Shown one piece after another: positions 1 through 8,064 of a stretch of DNA of 13,733 nucleotides (position 1 is its first letter; each line of letters starts with the position of its first letter). The stretch is from Legionella genomosp. 1 (GTDB taxonomy: Bacteria; Pseudomonadota; Gammaproteobacteria; Legionellales; Legionellaceae). A program made the translations under genes and the position numbers. The notes below the pieces were generated by a model. The model worked only from the letters and a program-made list of their open reading frames with translations. It made no database searches and was not told the origin of the DNA. The stretch lies in the NCBI GenBank assembly GCA_945901965.1, contig CAMDMN010000030.1, positions 1 through 13,733 of the forward strand. The letters run 5' to 3'.

Positions 1-2
1 TC

Positions 3-2042
3 GGTGAGGAGCTTAAAGATTCGCCGCATGCAACTACCAAAGAAATTATTAAAATTATTGATGATAAACCATTATTAACCGGTGAGATATTAGCACTTTG
101 TTATTGGGTGAGTAGTTATTATCAATCACCATTATCAGAAGTAATTCCATTAGCTCTTCCTAAAAAATATCGCGGCCTTGAAGATATTCCTCCGCCCGCA
201 TCTGAATTTTACAGTTTAAAAATTGATAAATTAGCAGCTTCTGCTTTATTAAATCCGCGCGCTCCTCGTCAGCGCGTACTTTTAGATTATTTTGTAGAAA
301 ATATAAATCCATTGGCAAAGAAAACTGTGTTAGACGAAGGCTTTACAAAAGCGCTACTTAATTCTTTAGAAGAGCGCGGGATCCTTTTAAAATCGATAGA
401 GGTAGCCAAGCCAAAATTATCTTCATTTAAGCAAAAAAGCTCATTAGCTTTAAATCCAGAGCAAGCGGTAGCCGTGCAAACAATTTCGTCAGAACTTCAC
501 GCTTACCAAGCATTTTTATTGCAAGGCGTTACTGGTATTGGCAAAACTGAAGTTTTTTTACAATTTATAGAAAAAGTTTTAGCCCTTGGTCGTCAAGTAT
601 TGGTGCTAGTTCCTGAAATTGGGCTGACCCCGCAATTATTAGCGCGATTTAGCGAGCGTTTTAAAGAGCCTATGGCCGTTATTCACTCGCGATTAAATGA
701 TAGCGAGCGGCAGCTTGCTTTTTTATGGGCAAAAGAAGAATCAGTAAAATTAGTCATCGGCACAAGAGCTGCTATTTTTACACCAATGCCTGCGTTAGGC
801 TTAATAGTAATTGATGAAGAGCACGATACATCTTTTAAGCAAATGGATGGGGTGCGTTACTCTGCACGTGACACGGCTTTAATGCGGGCGCATTTACGCC
901 ATATTCCTATTATTTTAGGCTCAGCTACTCCAAGTTTAGAAAGTTTGCATAATTGCACCTTAAATAAATATAAAATGCTTCGTTTAAGTTTTAAGGCTTT
1001 AAATAGCAAACCATTGCATTATGAGATTTTAGATATTCGTAATCAAAATCTAACTCATGGCTTAGCATCTGCATCTGTACAGGCAATTAAAGAGCATTTG
1101 GACGCTAATAATCAGGTTTTGGTATTTATTAATCGCCGCGGTTTTGCCCCGGTTTTATTGTGCCATCATTGTGGGTGGATGGCCGATTGTCGTGGTTGTG
1201 ATGCTCATTTGACTATGCATAAAGCTAAAGGGATCTTAGTTTGCCATCATTGTGGACTTACGCAAAAAATTCCGACTCATTGTCAAAGTTGCAAGGGGCA
1301 TGAATTATTGCCGGTAGGTGCTGGCACCCAACGTATTCATGAGTATTTAAAGGATCTATTTAAAGATACATCTATTTTACGAATCGATAGGGATGAGATT
1401 AGGAAAAAAGATGCTCTTGATGCAAGTTTAGCGTTAATTAACGATGGTAATGCGCAATTAATAGTTGGTACACAAATGCTTGCTAAGGGGCATCATTTTC
1501 CAAAATTAACTTTAGTTGTTGTTTTAGATACTGATAATGGTTTTTACAATCAAGATTTTAGGGCGTTAGAGAAGTTAGGGCAATTATTAACTCAAGTTTC
1601 AGGGCGAGCTGGACGCGCTGAATTTCAAGGCCAGGTAATTATCCAAACACATGTGCCAAATCACCCCTTGCTTAATTTACTTATTCAGCAAGGATACGAT
1701 GCTTTTGCAGAATCATTGCTTGCCACAAGAAAGGAGGCAGAGTTGCCGCCATATCATTACATTTCAATGATTCGCGCTGAAGGTAAAGCCATTCCACCAC
1801 TACTTAACTTCTTAAATATATTGAAAGCACAATTTCATCAATACGAGATAAAAGTCTTAGGCCCTGCTCCGGCCCCACTTTCACGTAAATCAGGCCTGCA
1901 TCGGATGCAATTACTCATAAAATCGCCTTCACGCAAAAAATTAAATTTAGTTTTAGCTAAAGTACGAGAAGGGTTGGTTTCGTCAAATGAAGGAAAGGGC
2001 ATTCGCTGGAATGTGGATGTTGATCCTATGGATTTGTCATGA
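3..2042 (+). CDS. priA: Primosomal protein N' (PriA helicase), 5'-truncated by the window edge
   Basis: PriA is the 3'-to-5' superfamily 2 DNA helicase that recognises stalled or repaired forks and starts reloading of the replicative helicase. The frame is open from base 3; residues before the GTG at 108 (ending in CYWVSSYYQSPLSEV) continue the family's N-terminal 3'-DNA-binding domain, so that GTG is internal and the true start lies left of the window. About 679 codons are visible against about 730 in E. coli PriA. Visible motifs are Walker A GVTGIGKTEV (525-554), the DEEH box (813-824), eight zinc-binding cysteines as four CxxC pairs (about 1160-1305: CHHC, CRGC, CHHC, CQSC), and helicase motif VI QVSGRAGRAE near 1593-1622. 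The C-terminus WNVDVDPMDLS matches the family ending, so the 3' end is intact. The Walker A loop has Ile where Ser is usual (GIGKT for GSGKT), which is probably tolerated. Confidence 0.96.
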   Translation, partial: GEELKDSPHATTKEIIKIIDDKPLLTGEILALCYWVSSYYQSPLSEVIPLALPKKYRGLEDIPPPASEFYSLKIDKLAASALLNPRAPRQRVLLDYFVENINPLAKKTVLDEGFTKALLNSLEERGILLKSIEVAKPKLSSFKQKSSLALNPEQAVAVQTISSELHAYQAFLLQGVTGIGKTEVFLQFIEKVLALGRQVLVLVPEIGLTPQLLARFSERFKEPMAVIHSRLNDSERQLAFLWAKEESVKLVIGTRAAIFTPMPALGLIVIDEEHDTSFKQMDGVRYSARDTALMRAHLRHIPIILGSATPSLESLHNCTLNKYKMLRLSFKALNSKPLHYEILDIRNQNLTHGLASASVQAIKEHLDANNQVLVFINRRGFAPVLLCHHCGWMADCRGCDAHLTMHKAKGILVCHHCGLTQKIPTHCQSCKGHELLPVGAGTQRIHEYLKDLFKDTSILRIDRDEIRKKDALDASLALINDGNAQLIVGTQMLAKGHHFPKLTLVVVLDTDNGFYNQDFRALEKLGQLLTQVSGRAGRAEFQGQVIIQTHVPNHPLLNLLIQQGYDAFAESLLATRKEAELPPYHYISMIRAEGKAIPPLLNFLNILKAQFHQYEIKVLGPAPAPLSRKSGLHRMQLLIKSPSRKKLNLVLAKVREGLVSSNEGKGIRWNVDVDPMDLS

Positions 2043-2134
2043 TGATTAAGTGGTTATAATTCATTAAATTACGTTTGCAAATAATTTATATGATAAATTT
2101 ATTTCATGTAAAAGCGCTTCGGTTGTGCATTAAT

Positions 2135-2163
2135 TTGACAGGGGGTTCGTGTTGAACTATTAT
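2135..2163 (+). promoter_or_regulatory. Strong sigma70-type promoter upstream of the 408-aa gene
   Basis: A perfect -35 box TTGACA (2135-2140), a 17-bp spacer and a 5/6 -10 box TATTAT (2158-2163) lie between priA and the next gene. Transcription would start near 2170, giving a leader of about 125 nt that contains the whole tetranucleotide tract. This is the best-matching promoter noticed in the window. It is a sequence prediction only. Confidence 0.7.
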
Positions 2164-2206
2164 AAAAATATGTAATATTTATCCGTTTCATTTTTTATGT
2201 AAGTTG

Positions 2207-2267
<61 letters not shown>

Positions 2268-2283
2268 ACCAATAGATAGTATT

Positions 2284-2290
2284 AAAGGAG
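2284..2290 (+). promoter_or_regulatory. Shine-Dalgarno AAAGGAG that fixes the start at ATG 2297
   Basis: AAAGGAG is a near-perfect ribosome binding site. It lies 6 nt before the ATG at 2297 but only 3 nt before the overlapping GTG at 2294, so the ATG is the better start. It lies 16 nt downstream of the TATC tract, so leader folding involving the tract could affect its access. Confidence 0.75.
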
Positions 2291-2296
2291 AATGTG

Positions 2297-3523
2297 ATGA
2301 GAAAATCAGGCCATGAAGATATGAATAATATAAAAAATGAGATCAGTAAATTTGCGATGGTTTTGAAAGAAAAAGCGTGGGGAAGTTATGGAAGTGAGCG
2401 TAAATTATTAGAAGGAGTAGCTGATCATTTGGAGGCTTTAATTGACTGTCAATATATTGCTTCTGATGATCTTGAATCTACTATACGACCTATAGAAAGA
2501 CGACCTATAGAAAATGCTAATCAGTTTGGCATCGTTGAAATGAGTATATATTTTATACTTGAAAAGTTTCCTGATAGTCTTTCTTATCTAAAGAAAGAAA
2601 TTTTGTCTAAAGTTAGTAAAGCTATACTTTATGAGAGGCAGTTATATGAGTTGGATTCATCTAAAAAGGTCAAGGCTGAAGAGGCGTTAGGGCGATTTAT
2701 GAAAAATTCTGGAAAAATAGATGCCCTTCTACAAGAATTAGAAGAATTAAAAAAATGTGTGATAAATGATGATCAGGAACAAAAGGCGAAATTAGATGGA
2801 CTTTATGGAAGAACAGATATTTCTGCAGAGGAAAGAAATAAACGGATACTAAAAGCAACTTATTTGCAAGGAGATAATACGGGACAATTTGATATATTAT
2901 CTCGTTATATTTATTTTCTAGCCTCCGTAGCTGAAAAATTCCACTCCCTTGCCCTTAGTCCTGATAATTCTTCTCTAAGAGAAGAAGTTATAGAAAAAAT
3001 ATTGAAAATACAACAAAAAGAGTACGATATTATTGGATTTTTAAATCAAGTTAAAGCAAGTAGATATAATACATCTTCAGCGGCGTTGTTAAGTTATATC
3101 ACCAAAGTCAACGAATTAAGTTGTGATATTTTCAATCTGCATGAAGTTAAAAATACATATCTAAAAAAAGGTCTGAAGGATGAACATGTTAATGCGGTAA
3201 AACATAGGTTTTTATCAGGTAACGGAAGGTTTGCAAGGGATGAAGAAGGTAACAAGTTAAAAAATGAAATTCTTGAGGGGTTTAAAGAAAAAATAGAGGA
3301 TGTATCATCTCTAGATGACTTAAAGATATTAAAACAAAATATAAAAAAAGACCCTTTGTTCACTATTTTAAGTACACCACAAGACCGTTTTACTGCAGTT
3401 TGTAAGGATTTAGCAAAATTCTTTAATATTAATTATAGAACTTCTTCTGAAGTAGCACTGGATTATATGTTTGCTCAACAGGAAAATTATCTCAAAAAAA
3501 GCGCGGGCCATTCCCCTTCGTGA
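2297..3523 (+). CDS. Unrecognised helical protein, candidate secreted effector
   Basis: I do not recognise this 408-aa protein. It is charged, Lys/Glu-rich and mostly predictable as helix, with heptad-like stretches around residues 95-170 (for example LLQELEELKK) and 225-255. I see no signal peptide, membrane segment or catalytic motif. It has its own promoter, the (TATC)15 leader and a good Shine-Dalgarno, so it is probably expressed as a separate unit between priA and the PRPP-synthetase-like gene. Residues 64-73 carry an in-frame tandem duplication (RPIER/RPIEN). The last residues (SAGHSPS) are encoded by a GC-richer patch that continues past the stop, so the original C-terminus may have been replaced. 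Cytosolic, helical and orphan fits a type IV secretion effector in this lineage, but that is inference from context only. Confidence 0.8.
   Translation: MRKSGHEDMNNIKNEISKFAMVLKEKAWGSYGSERKLLEGVADHLEALIDCQYIASDDLESTIRPIERRPIENANQFGIVEMSIYFILEKFPDSLSYLKKEILSKVSKAILYERQLYELDSSKKVKAEEALGRFMKNSGKIDALLQELEELKKCVINDDQEQKAKLDGLYGRTDISAEERNKRILKATYLQGDNTGQFDILSRYIYFLASVAEKFHSLALSPDNSSLREEVIEKILKIQQKEYDIIGFLNQVKASRYNTSSAALLSYITKVNELSCDIFNLHEVKNTYLKKGLKDEHVNAVKHRFLSGNGRFARDEEGNKLKNEILEGFKEKIEDVSSLDDLKILKQNIKKDPLFTILSTPQDRFTAVCKDLAKFFNINYRTSSEVALDYMFAQQENYLKKSAGHSPS
2485..2513 (+). repeat. In-frame 15-bp tandem duplication inside the 408-aa gene
   Basis: ACGACCTATAGAAAG (2485-2499) is followed directly by a second copy, ACGACCTATAGAAA (2500-2513), identical over 14 bases. 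The 15-bp period keeps the frame and gives RPIER then RPIEN (about residues 64-73). The near-identity suggests a recent duplication. Confidence 0.85.
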
Positions 3524-3620
3524 AAATGGAGCATATGCCCGCATATGTGGTATTGATTGTCCACGGGGCCCATGATATCTATGGATCCTACAGACAAACC
3601 CGTTATCATCCCTTTGGTTT
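3499..3620. repeat. GC-richer patch with a small palindrome, possible decayed dispersed repeat
   Basis: By hand count the first 110 bases from 3499 are about 50% G+C, clearly richer than the flanking genes. The patch includes the last codons of the 408-aa gene and part of the following spacer, and holds a perfect inverted repeat CATATGC-CC-GCATATG (3532-3547). Its right part contains TATCATCCC, similar to the GTCATCCC core of the repeats near 7885. Short open stretches read through it in several frames but none forms a credible gene. I interpret it as an inserted or decayed intergenic repeat; a remnant of a transferred gene is the alternative. The boundaries are approximate. Confidence 0.4.
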
Positions 3621-3697
3621 ATTGGTGAAATATGCGGCAAATTAGACTGAGGAAGTCGCTTCTGGCAAATGCTTACTCATTTACTGGGACTGATAAT

Positions 3698-4597
3698 ATG
3701 CCACAATCACCTATTATTTTTCCACTTTTTGGTTGTGAAGAATTAGCCGATATTATTTTAAAAAAATCTGGTTTTCTTGCGGGGAAAATCACGGCACATC
3801 AATTCCCTGACGAAGAATCTTTAATAAAATTAGAGACAGATGTTAATGATCGCACAGTAATTTTTTTAGCAAATCTTAATCAACCTAATGCCAAAATACT
3901 CCCTCTTTTATTTGCAGCAGAAACTGCAAGAGAACTAGGTGCTAGTAAAGTAGTATTAATAGCGCCATACCTGCCTTACATGCGCCAGGATAAGATATTT
4001 GAAGCAGGTGAGGGGATAACGTCAAAATACTTTGCGAAGCTTCTATCAGGTTATTTTGATGGTTTAATAACAATTGATCCTCATCTTCATCGTTGGCACG
4101 ACTTAAATGAGATTTATACAATCCCTGCTTTTGTTTTGCATGCAACAGATTATATTGTAAATTGGATTAAACTAAATGTTAAAAGCCCTATTTTAATAGG
4201 ACCTGATGCTGAAAGTTTGCAGTGGGTTCAAGATATTGCAGAAAAGGGTGATTTTCCTTATTTGATTTTAGAAAAATTAAGGCATGGAGATTCTGATGTG
4301 GAAATTTCTTTGCCAAATATTAAGCGCTATCTTGATTTAACTCCAATATTAATTGACGATATTATCTCAACTGGCATGACTTTAATCATGACGATTAAGC
4401 AGTTACAAGCCCTTAAATTACGCCCGCCAATTTGTATCGGTGTCCACGGCGTTTTCGCAAATGATGCATATGATAAACTTCTAGCTACAGGAGTTGATAA
4501 AATTATTACCTGCAACACTATCCCTCACATCTCTAATGGCATTGATATTAGTGATGCCTTAATTGGCTCATCTGCTTTTAAGAAACCTACGTTTTAG
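3698..4597 (+). CDS. PRPP-synthetase-family protein (ribose-phosphate diphosphokinase paralogue)
   Basis: The 299-aa protein has the ribose-phosphate diphosphokinase (ATP + ribose 5-phosphate to PRPP + AMP) two-lobed phosphoribosyltransferase fold. It shows an N-terminal lobe with FPLFGCEELA and the segment YLPYMRQDKIF (Arg96, Asp98), TIDPHLHR (about 125-132) at the metal/ATP site, the flexible-loop region EKLRHGDSDVEISLP, and the PRPP loop IDDIISTG (219-226). It lacks the usual housekeeping Prs sequences in the DLH and PDxG segments (here DPHLHRW and IGPDAESL). It therefore fits the divergent Prs paralogues found in Pseudomonas and Legionella rather than the main biosynthetic enzyme. The frame stays open to an ATG at 3632, but the conserved N-terminus (PIIFPLFG) starts just after ATG 3698, which I chose; no strong Shine-Dalgarno supports either. 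No partner enzyme gene is adjacent here. Confidence 0.85.
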   Translation: MPQSPIIFPLFGCEELADIILKKSGFLAGKITAHQFPDEESLIKLETDVNDRTVIFLANLNQPNAKILPLLFAAETARELGASKVVLIAPYLPYMRQDKIFEAGEGITSKYFAKLLSGYFDGLITIDPHLHRWHDLNEIYTIPAFVLHATDYIVNWIKLNVKSPILIGPDAESLQWVQDIAEKGDFPYLILEKLRHGDSDVEISLPNIKRYLDLTPILIDDIISTGMTLIMTIKQLQALKLRPPICIGVHGVFANDAYDKLLATGVDKIITCNTIPHISNGIDISDALIGSSAFKKPTF

Positions 4598-4647
4598 AAA
4601 ACATGAACTATACTTATATTACGGCATAAATTACATTCGGTTCATTA

Positions 4648-7600
4648 ATGAAAGCTTGGATTGAAAATGACGCCAACTTATTAGCGCTTTATAAAGGCAT
4701 TGAAGATGAGCTTTGCACGCATAAGGCGACACTTCCTACGATAGGTGAGCTTTCTCGCGCTAAAAAATTAGATGAAAAAACTGCCATTGAAAAAATACAG
4801 CATCTTTGGCGGGGATATAAAGTTAAAGAATCTTTTGTTAGCGATCAATATGGTTCATATATATCTATGATTGATAAAGATGATGAGCAGCGGCTTTTAT
4901 CATTATTAATGTTTGGCCGACATGAGGCTGAATTTAGGGCAGATAGTAAGGATAGAATGGTAAATCCGTTCATTCATAGTCAGCCTTATTATCATCGCGC
5001 AGATGATTTATCTGGAACATTATTAAATGAACTTAAGCTTATTTTTGACTTAGAAAAATTAGAAGAACATGAAAGCGTTATTCCTGTAACTAATATCTCT
5101 TTAGTTTCATTAGAAAAATATCTACAGAGTATTAATGCTTGTGGATATCGCATTATTCCTAAAAAAGATTTATCTATCTCTTTGCTGGTAATTGATGCTC
5201 AAAAAATTTCACCCAACGATCTAACTTGGCGTATTAAAAGTTCTGGGTTTACAGCATCACCATGGGAAATTTCACAAAATATTACAAAAGAATTCGGTGC
5301 ATTAGGTCTTGATAAAACAGCGGCAGATAAGATTGCTCTTAAAAAAAATGATGATAAATACATAAAGCGTAAGTTGGCTAACTTACCAAAAACTAAAGAG
5401 GCGCTAATAAAATCTGATATTTTTGCTAAATTACAGCGAATCGCTGCTAATAAGGATAAGCCCACATCACAGTTAGCCGCATCTATAATTAAATTAATCG
5501 AAAATAATGATAACTTATCAGAGAACGCCATTAAGCGAATTGCATTAATAATTGATATGGCTAATACTTTTTATGTATCTAATTATCAACGCTTTGCTAT
5601 TTGTGTATATGCAATAGTTCATGAAATTAGTTTAGCTCTTGCAACAGAAACTGACAAAGCATCGTTCGCTAGATTTTTATCATCGTCTAAGAAAACATTT
5701 ATGGATGCTTTAGCCCTTAAAGAAGAAGATCTCGCGAAGGTTGATTTTATTGCATCTCCAGCACTTTCAGGAACTAACGCCTTTATGATTGCAAAACGTA
5801 TTGCGGCAACTATGCATACGGCATCTAAACCCCCAACTATTGAAATGCTAAAACCCGTCTATTATGAACTTAATACCATGGAGTTAGCTAAACCTCAGTT
5901 TTTAACTAGCCCAGATATATATGTCTTTTCAACAGGTCCTATTGTTAATCCGGAGGGGCTTACGCCAGGGGTTGATATTAATAAATTTATTAAAGATAAA
6001 ATTATTAAATCTAAAAGAACAAAGCCCGTAACAATAATAATTGATATGACCACAACAAATTATGAAAATTTACATCTTGATAAAGACGCGAAACAATTGA
6101 TTCGTGATGGCAAGTTATCAATTGTTGCTTTTGAAAGTCATCAGAAATTTGGTTTATTGCATACTGATCAAGCGCAATGTGGCAGAGTTATTAGTCTTTG
6201 TGGTAAAGGTCTTCATGAAGATGTGGCCTTGCAGCAAATACAACAAGATGCAGAAAAAGATTTTGATGAACATTTGGATATGCGAATAGGTGCTAATATT
6301 AGCTCTAATTGCGCTGATATATTAGATAATATTAAACGCCAACATTTTAGTAACGGAGCTATATTTAGAAATATTTTAAACATAGCTAATCTTATTTCAA
6401 ACCATATAGTTAGCCATAAATACATGTTAGAGAAGTTAAATGAACTTTATTTTATTGTGCCAAAATCGTGGGGCGTCGCTACTTTTGTTACACCAAGAAA
6501 TAGCTTTGGCCATTATTCAACCACGCTATCGGTGGTAGTCGAACTAGCTCGGCTTTGTCCTAATGCTTCAGATCGAATAGATTCATTGATTCTTTCTTCG
6601 CGAATTTATTTGGGGTTATCCTATGGCCAAGCTGTTCATTTTAATGACTTAAAAGACTTATCTTTGCCAGAACAAATTATAGCTATTGCTGTGGTAGCTA
6701 ACCGTATAAATCTAAAATTAGATAGCGAATCATTTAGTCTTAAAGATAAAGTAGAGCATTTTTATAGCTTATCAGTTGCGTTTGAAGCTTGCAACTCTCT
6801 AAAAGGACGAGCTCAATATGAGGAAATAGCGCAATATTTGCATAGGTTAAAAGAAAAGATTAGAGAAAAGATTAGATCTGAAGCAGATAATTTAGAGGTA
6901 AATCCTAACTTTTTTAAAGCGTTAATAGCTGCTAAAAATGCGAAGGTGGATTTAACAGACAAAATATTTGATGGTTTTAAAATTAGCCCACAACTTTGTA
7001 ATTTTATGATATTTGCGCCTAAGTTTATTGAATTAAATAACGAATTGATTACGGATTTGATTGAGCATCCTGATACTTTATCTAACATCATAAAAAACAA
7101 GAGTTTTTTTGATGCCAATAAAGCATTATTTAAAAAACTGCAAAGCTTATCTATAAATTTTGATGCCAAATCATTATTAATTTTGGTAGCGGATAAAATA
7201 AACTTGGGTGTTTTAAACGGATTAATTGCCAAAGGTTTTCCGTTTAATTCTGAAAATATTAAAATGCTTGGGGATAAAGAATTTGTGGCTTTTATTAAAG
7301 CCAATACAAATCTATCTTTAGAGTCGCTGATTTTAATATCAGAAATTTATAAGGCTCAAATAGAGCTTAATGAGGAAACAAAAAAGCTTATTAAAGATAA
7401 TCCTAAATTTTGTCAATTAATGTTAATGATTACTAATGCATCTAATGAAATATTGGCGAATTTAATGAAAAATGATGGCGGAAATAAATATAAAGAAGCC
7501 TTAAAATATTCGCCTAAATATGTGCAAGATTGTCATTTGGCAATTAAAGAATTTTGTGCAGATGAAAAATCTACCAAGGAAACACGAGATAAATTATTAG

Positions 7601-7869
7601 CCGAGATTTCATCAGCAAATGATAATTATTGTGAGAAAGTTTTATCAAAACACAGGGAACGGTTGACTCCTATTGTTGAAAAAATTTTAAAAGGGTTATT
7701 GATTGCTTTAAGTATTACTCTAATACTCCCTTTAGTACCGTGTTTTATTGGGGATCTTTTGAAACATAATTTTTTTAAGACGACATCACATAAAAAATTA
7801 GACGCTCTTAAGACTAAACTTGAAGAAGATATTCCCACAATAAAAGACTCACCTAAAGGGAAGGTTTGA
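4648..7869 (+). CDS. Large orphan protein: IQ motif, PLP-enzyme-like core, C-terminal membrane segment; candidate effector
   Basis: I do not recognise this 1073-aa protein as a named family. Residues 50-60 (IQHLWRGYKVK) match the IQ calmodulin-binding consensus exactly. The centre has, in the right order and roughly right spacing, elements of fold-type-I PLP enzymes: SGTNA (374-378, cofactor phosphate loop), STGPIVNPEG (about 431-440), TIIIDMT with Asp466, ESHQKFG with candidate Schiff-base Lys500 34 residues later, then FVTPRNSFGHYS (613-624). Residues about 700-1000 are helical and Asn/Lys/Leu-rich, perhaps degenerate helical repeats. GLLIALSITLILPLVPCFIG (1016-1035) is one hydrophobic segment followed by a 38-residue polar tail with an acidic EED near the end. 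There is no N-terminal signal peptide. Candidate -10 boxes TATACT (4609) and TATATT (4615) precede the ATG, with no strong -35 or Shine-Dalgarno. Host targeting by type IV secretion is inference. Confidence 0.85.
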   Translation: MKAWIENDANLLALYKGIEDELCTHKATLPTIGELSRAKKLDEKTAIEKIQHLWRGYKVKESFVSDQYGSYISMIDKDDEQRLLSLLMFGRHEAEFRADSKDRMVNPFIHSQPYYHRADDLSGTLLNELKLIFDLEKLEEHESVIPVTNISLVSLEKYLQSINACGYRIIPKKDLSISLLVIDAQKISPNDLTWRIKSSGFTASPWEISQNITKEFGALGLDKTAADKIALKKNDDKYIKRKLANLPKTKEALIKSDIFAKLQRIAANKDKPTSQLAASIIKLIENNDNLSENAIKRIALIIDMANTFYVSNYQRFAICVYAIVHEISLALATETDKASFARFLSSSKKTFMDALALKEEDLAKVDFIASPALSGTNAFMIAKRIAATMHTASKPPTIEMLKPVYYELNTMELAKPQFLTSPDIYVFSTGPIVNPEGLTPGVDINKFIKDKIIKSKRTKPVTIIIDMTTTNYENLHLDKDAKQLIRDGKLSIVAFESHQKFGLLHTDQAQCGRVISLCGKGLHEDVALQQIQQDAEKDFDEHLDMRIGANISSNCADILDNIKRQHFSNGAIFRNILNIANLISNHIVSHKYMLEKLNELYFIVPKSWGVATFVTPRNSFGHYSTTLSVVVELARLCPNASDRIDSLILSSRIYLGLSYGQAVHFNDLKDLSLPEQIIAIAVVANRINLKLDSESFSLKDKVEHFYSLSVAFEACNSLKGRAQYEEIAQYLHRLKEKIREKIRSEADNLEVNPNFFKALIAAKNAKVDLTDKIFDGFKISPQLCNFMIFAPKFIELNNELITDLIEHPDTLSNIIKNKSFFDANKALFKKLQSLSINFDAKSLLILVADKINLGVLNGLIAKGFPFNSENIKMLGDKEFVAFIKANTNLSLESLILISEIYKAQIELNEETKKLIKDNPKFCQLMLMITNASNEILANLMKNDGGNKYKEALKYSPKYVQDCHLAIKEFCADEKSTKETRDKLLAEISSANDNYCEKVLSKHRERLTPIVEKILKGLLIALSITLILPLVPCFIGDLLKHNFFKTTSHKKLDALKTKLEEDIPTIKDSPKGKV

Positions 7870-7882
7870 CCAATGCACGCCT

Positions 7883-7966
7883 ACGTCATCCCGAGAGCAA
7901 CGAGGGATCTTCTGAATGTGGCACGGTACCAATTTCGTAGATCCCTCGTTGCTCTCGGGATGACGT
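7883..7966. repeat. Perfect 28-bp inverted repeat (GTCATCCCGAG-type palindromic element)
   Basis: The left arm (7883-7910) and right arm (7939-7966) are exact reverse complements over 28 bp, with a 28-nt loop containing a GGTACC palindrome. The arms contain GTCATCCCGAG and CGAGGGATCT, a type of short intergenic repeat seen in many host-associated bacterial genomes. It lies between two convergent genes and would form a very stable hairpin in RNA from either side. No T-tract follows, so termination is plausible but not shown. Confidence 0.95.
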
Positions 7967-7972
7967 TTAAAT

Positions 7973-8040
7973 AGTCCGTGTAGCCTTGATGCAGCGCAGC
8001 GTAATCAAGGTTTTCACTCTGCATCAAGGCTACACGGGCT
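7973..8040. repeat. Second large inverted repeat with 22-bp arms and an internal alternative hairpin
   Basis: Arms 7973-7994 and 8019-8040 pair over 22 bp with one mismatch (T opposite G); the inner 19 bp are perfect. Inside, CCTTGAT (7984-7990) can instead pair with ATCAAGG (8004-8010), so two mutually exclusive folds exist. The core (AGCCTTGATGCAGCGCAGCG) looks like a dispersed intergenic element unrelated in sequence to the preceding hairpin. Confidence 0.93.
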
Positions 8041-8064
8041 TAATGTCAGTGGTGCTACGGCCAG

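Noticed and set aside
108..110. GTG at 108 as the start of priA
   Set aside because: The frame is open to the window edge and the upstream residues continue the PriA N-terminal domain, so this GTG is internal.
2112..2119. AAGCGCTT palindrome after priA as a rho-independent terminator
   Set aside because: The stem would be only 4 bp with no loop and no following T-tract.
3410..3640. 76-codon minus-strand frame across the GC-richer patch
   Set aside because: It overlaps the end of the 408-aa gene antisense, shows no family motif, and its composition reflects the patch rather than coding selection.
3632..3697. Upstream ATG (3632) as the start of the PRPP-synthetase-like gene
   Set aside because: It would add 22 residues (beginning MRQIRLRKS) that are atypical of the family and lie next to the GC-richer patch. 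The conserved N-terminus starts right after ATG 3698. It is not excluded, because neither start has a strong Shine-Dalgarno.
6813..7304. 163-codon open frame on the minus strand inside the 1073-aa gene
   Set aside because: It is antisense to a long coding gene, its product is low-complexity Leu/Ser/Asn-rich, and it has no ribosome binding site or recognisable motif. It is a shadow of AT-rich coding sequence.
7883..7966. Classical intrinsic terminator for the 1073-aa gene or thyA
   Set aside because: The hairpin is strong but has a 28-nt loop and no T-tract on either side, so it is listed as a repeat with possible terminator activity only.
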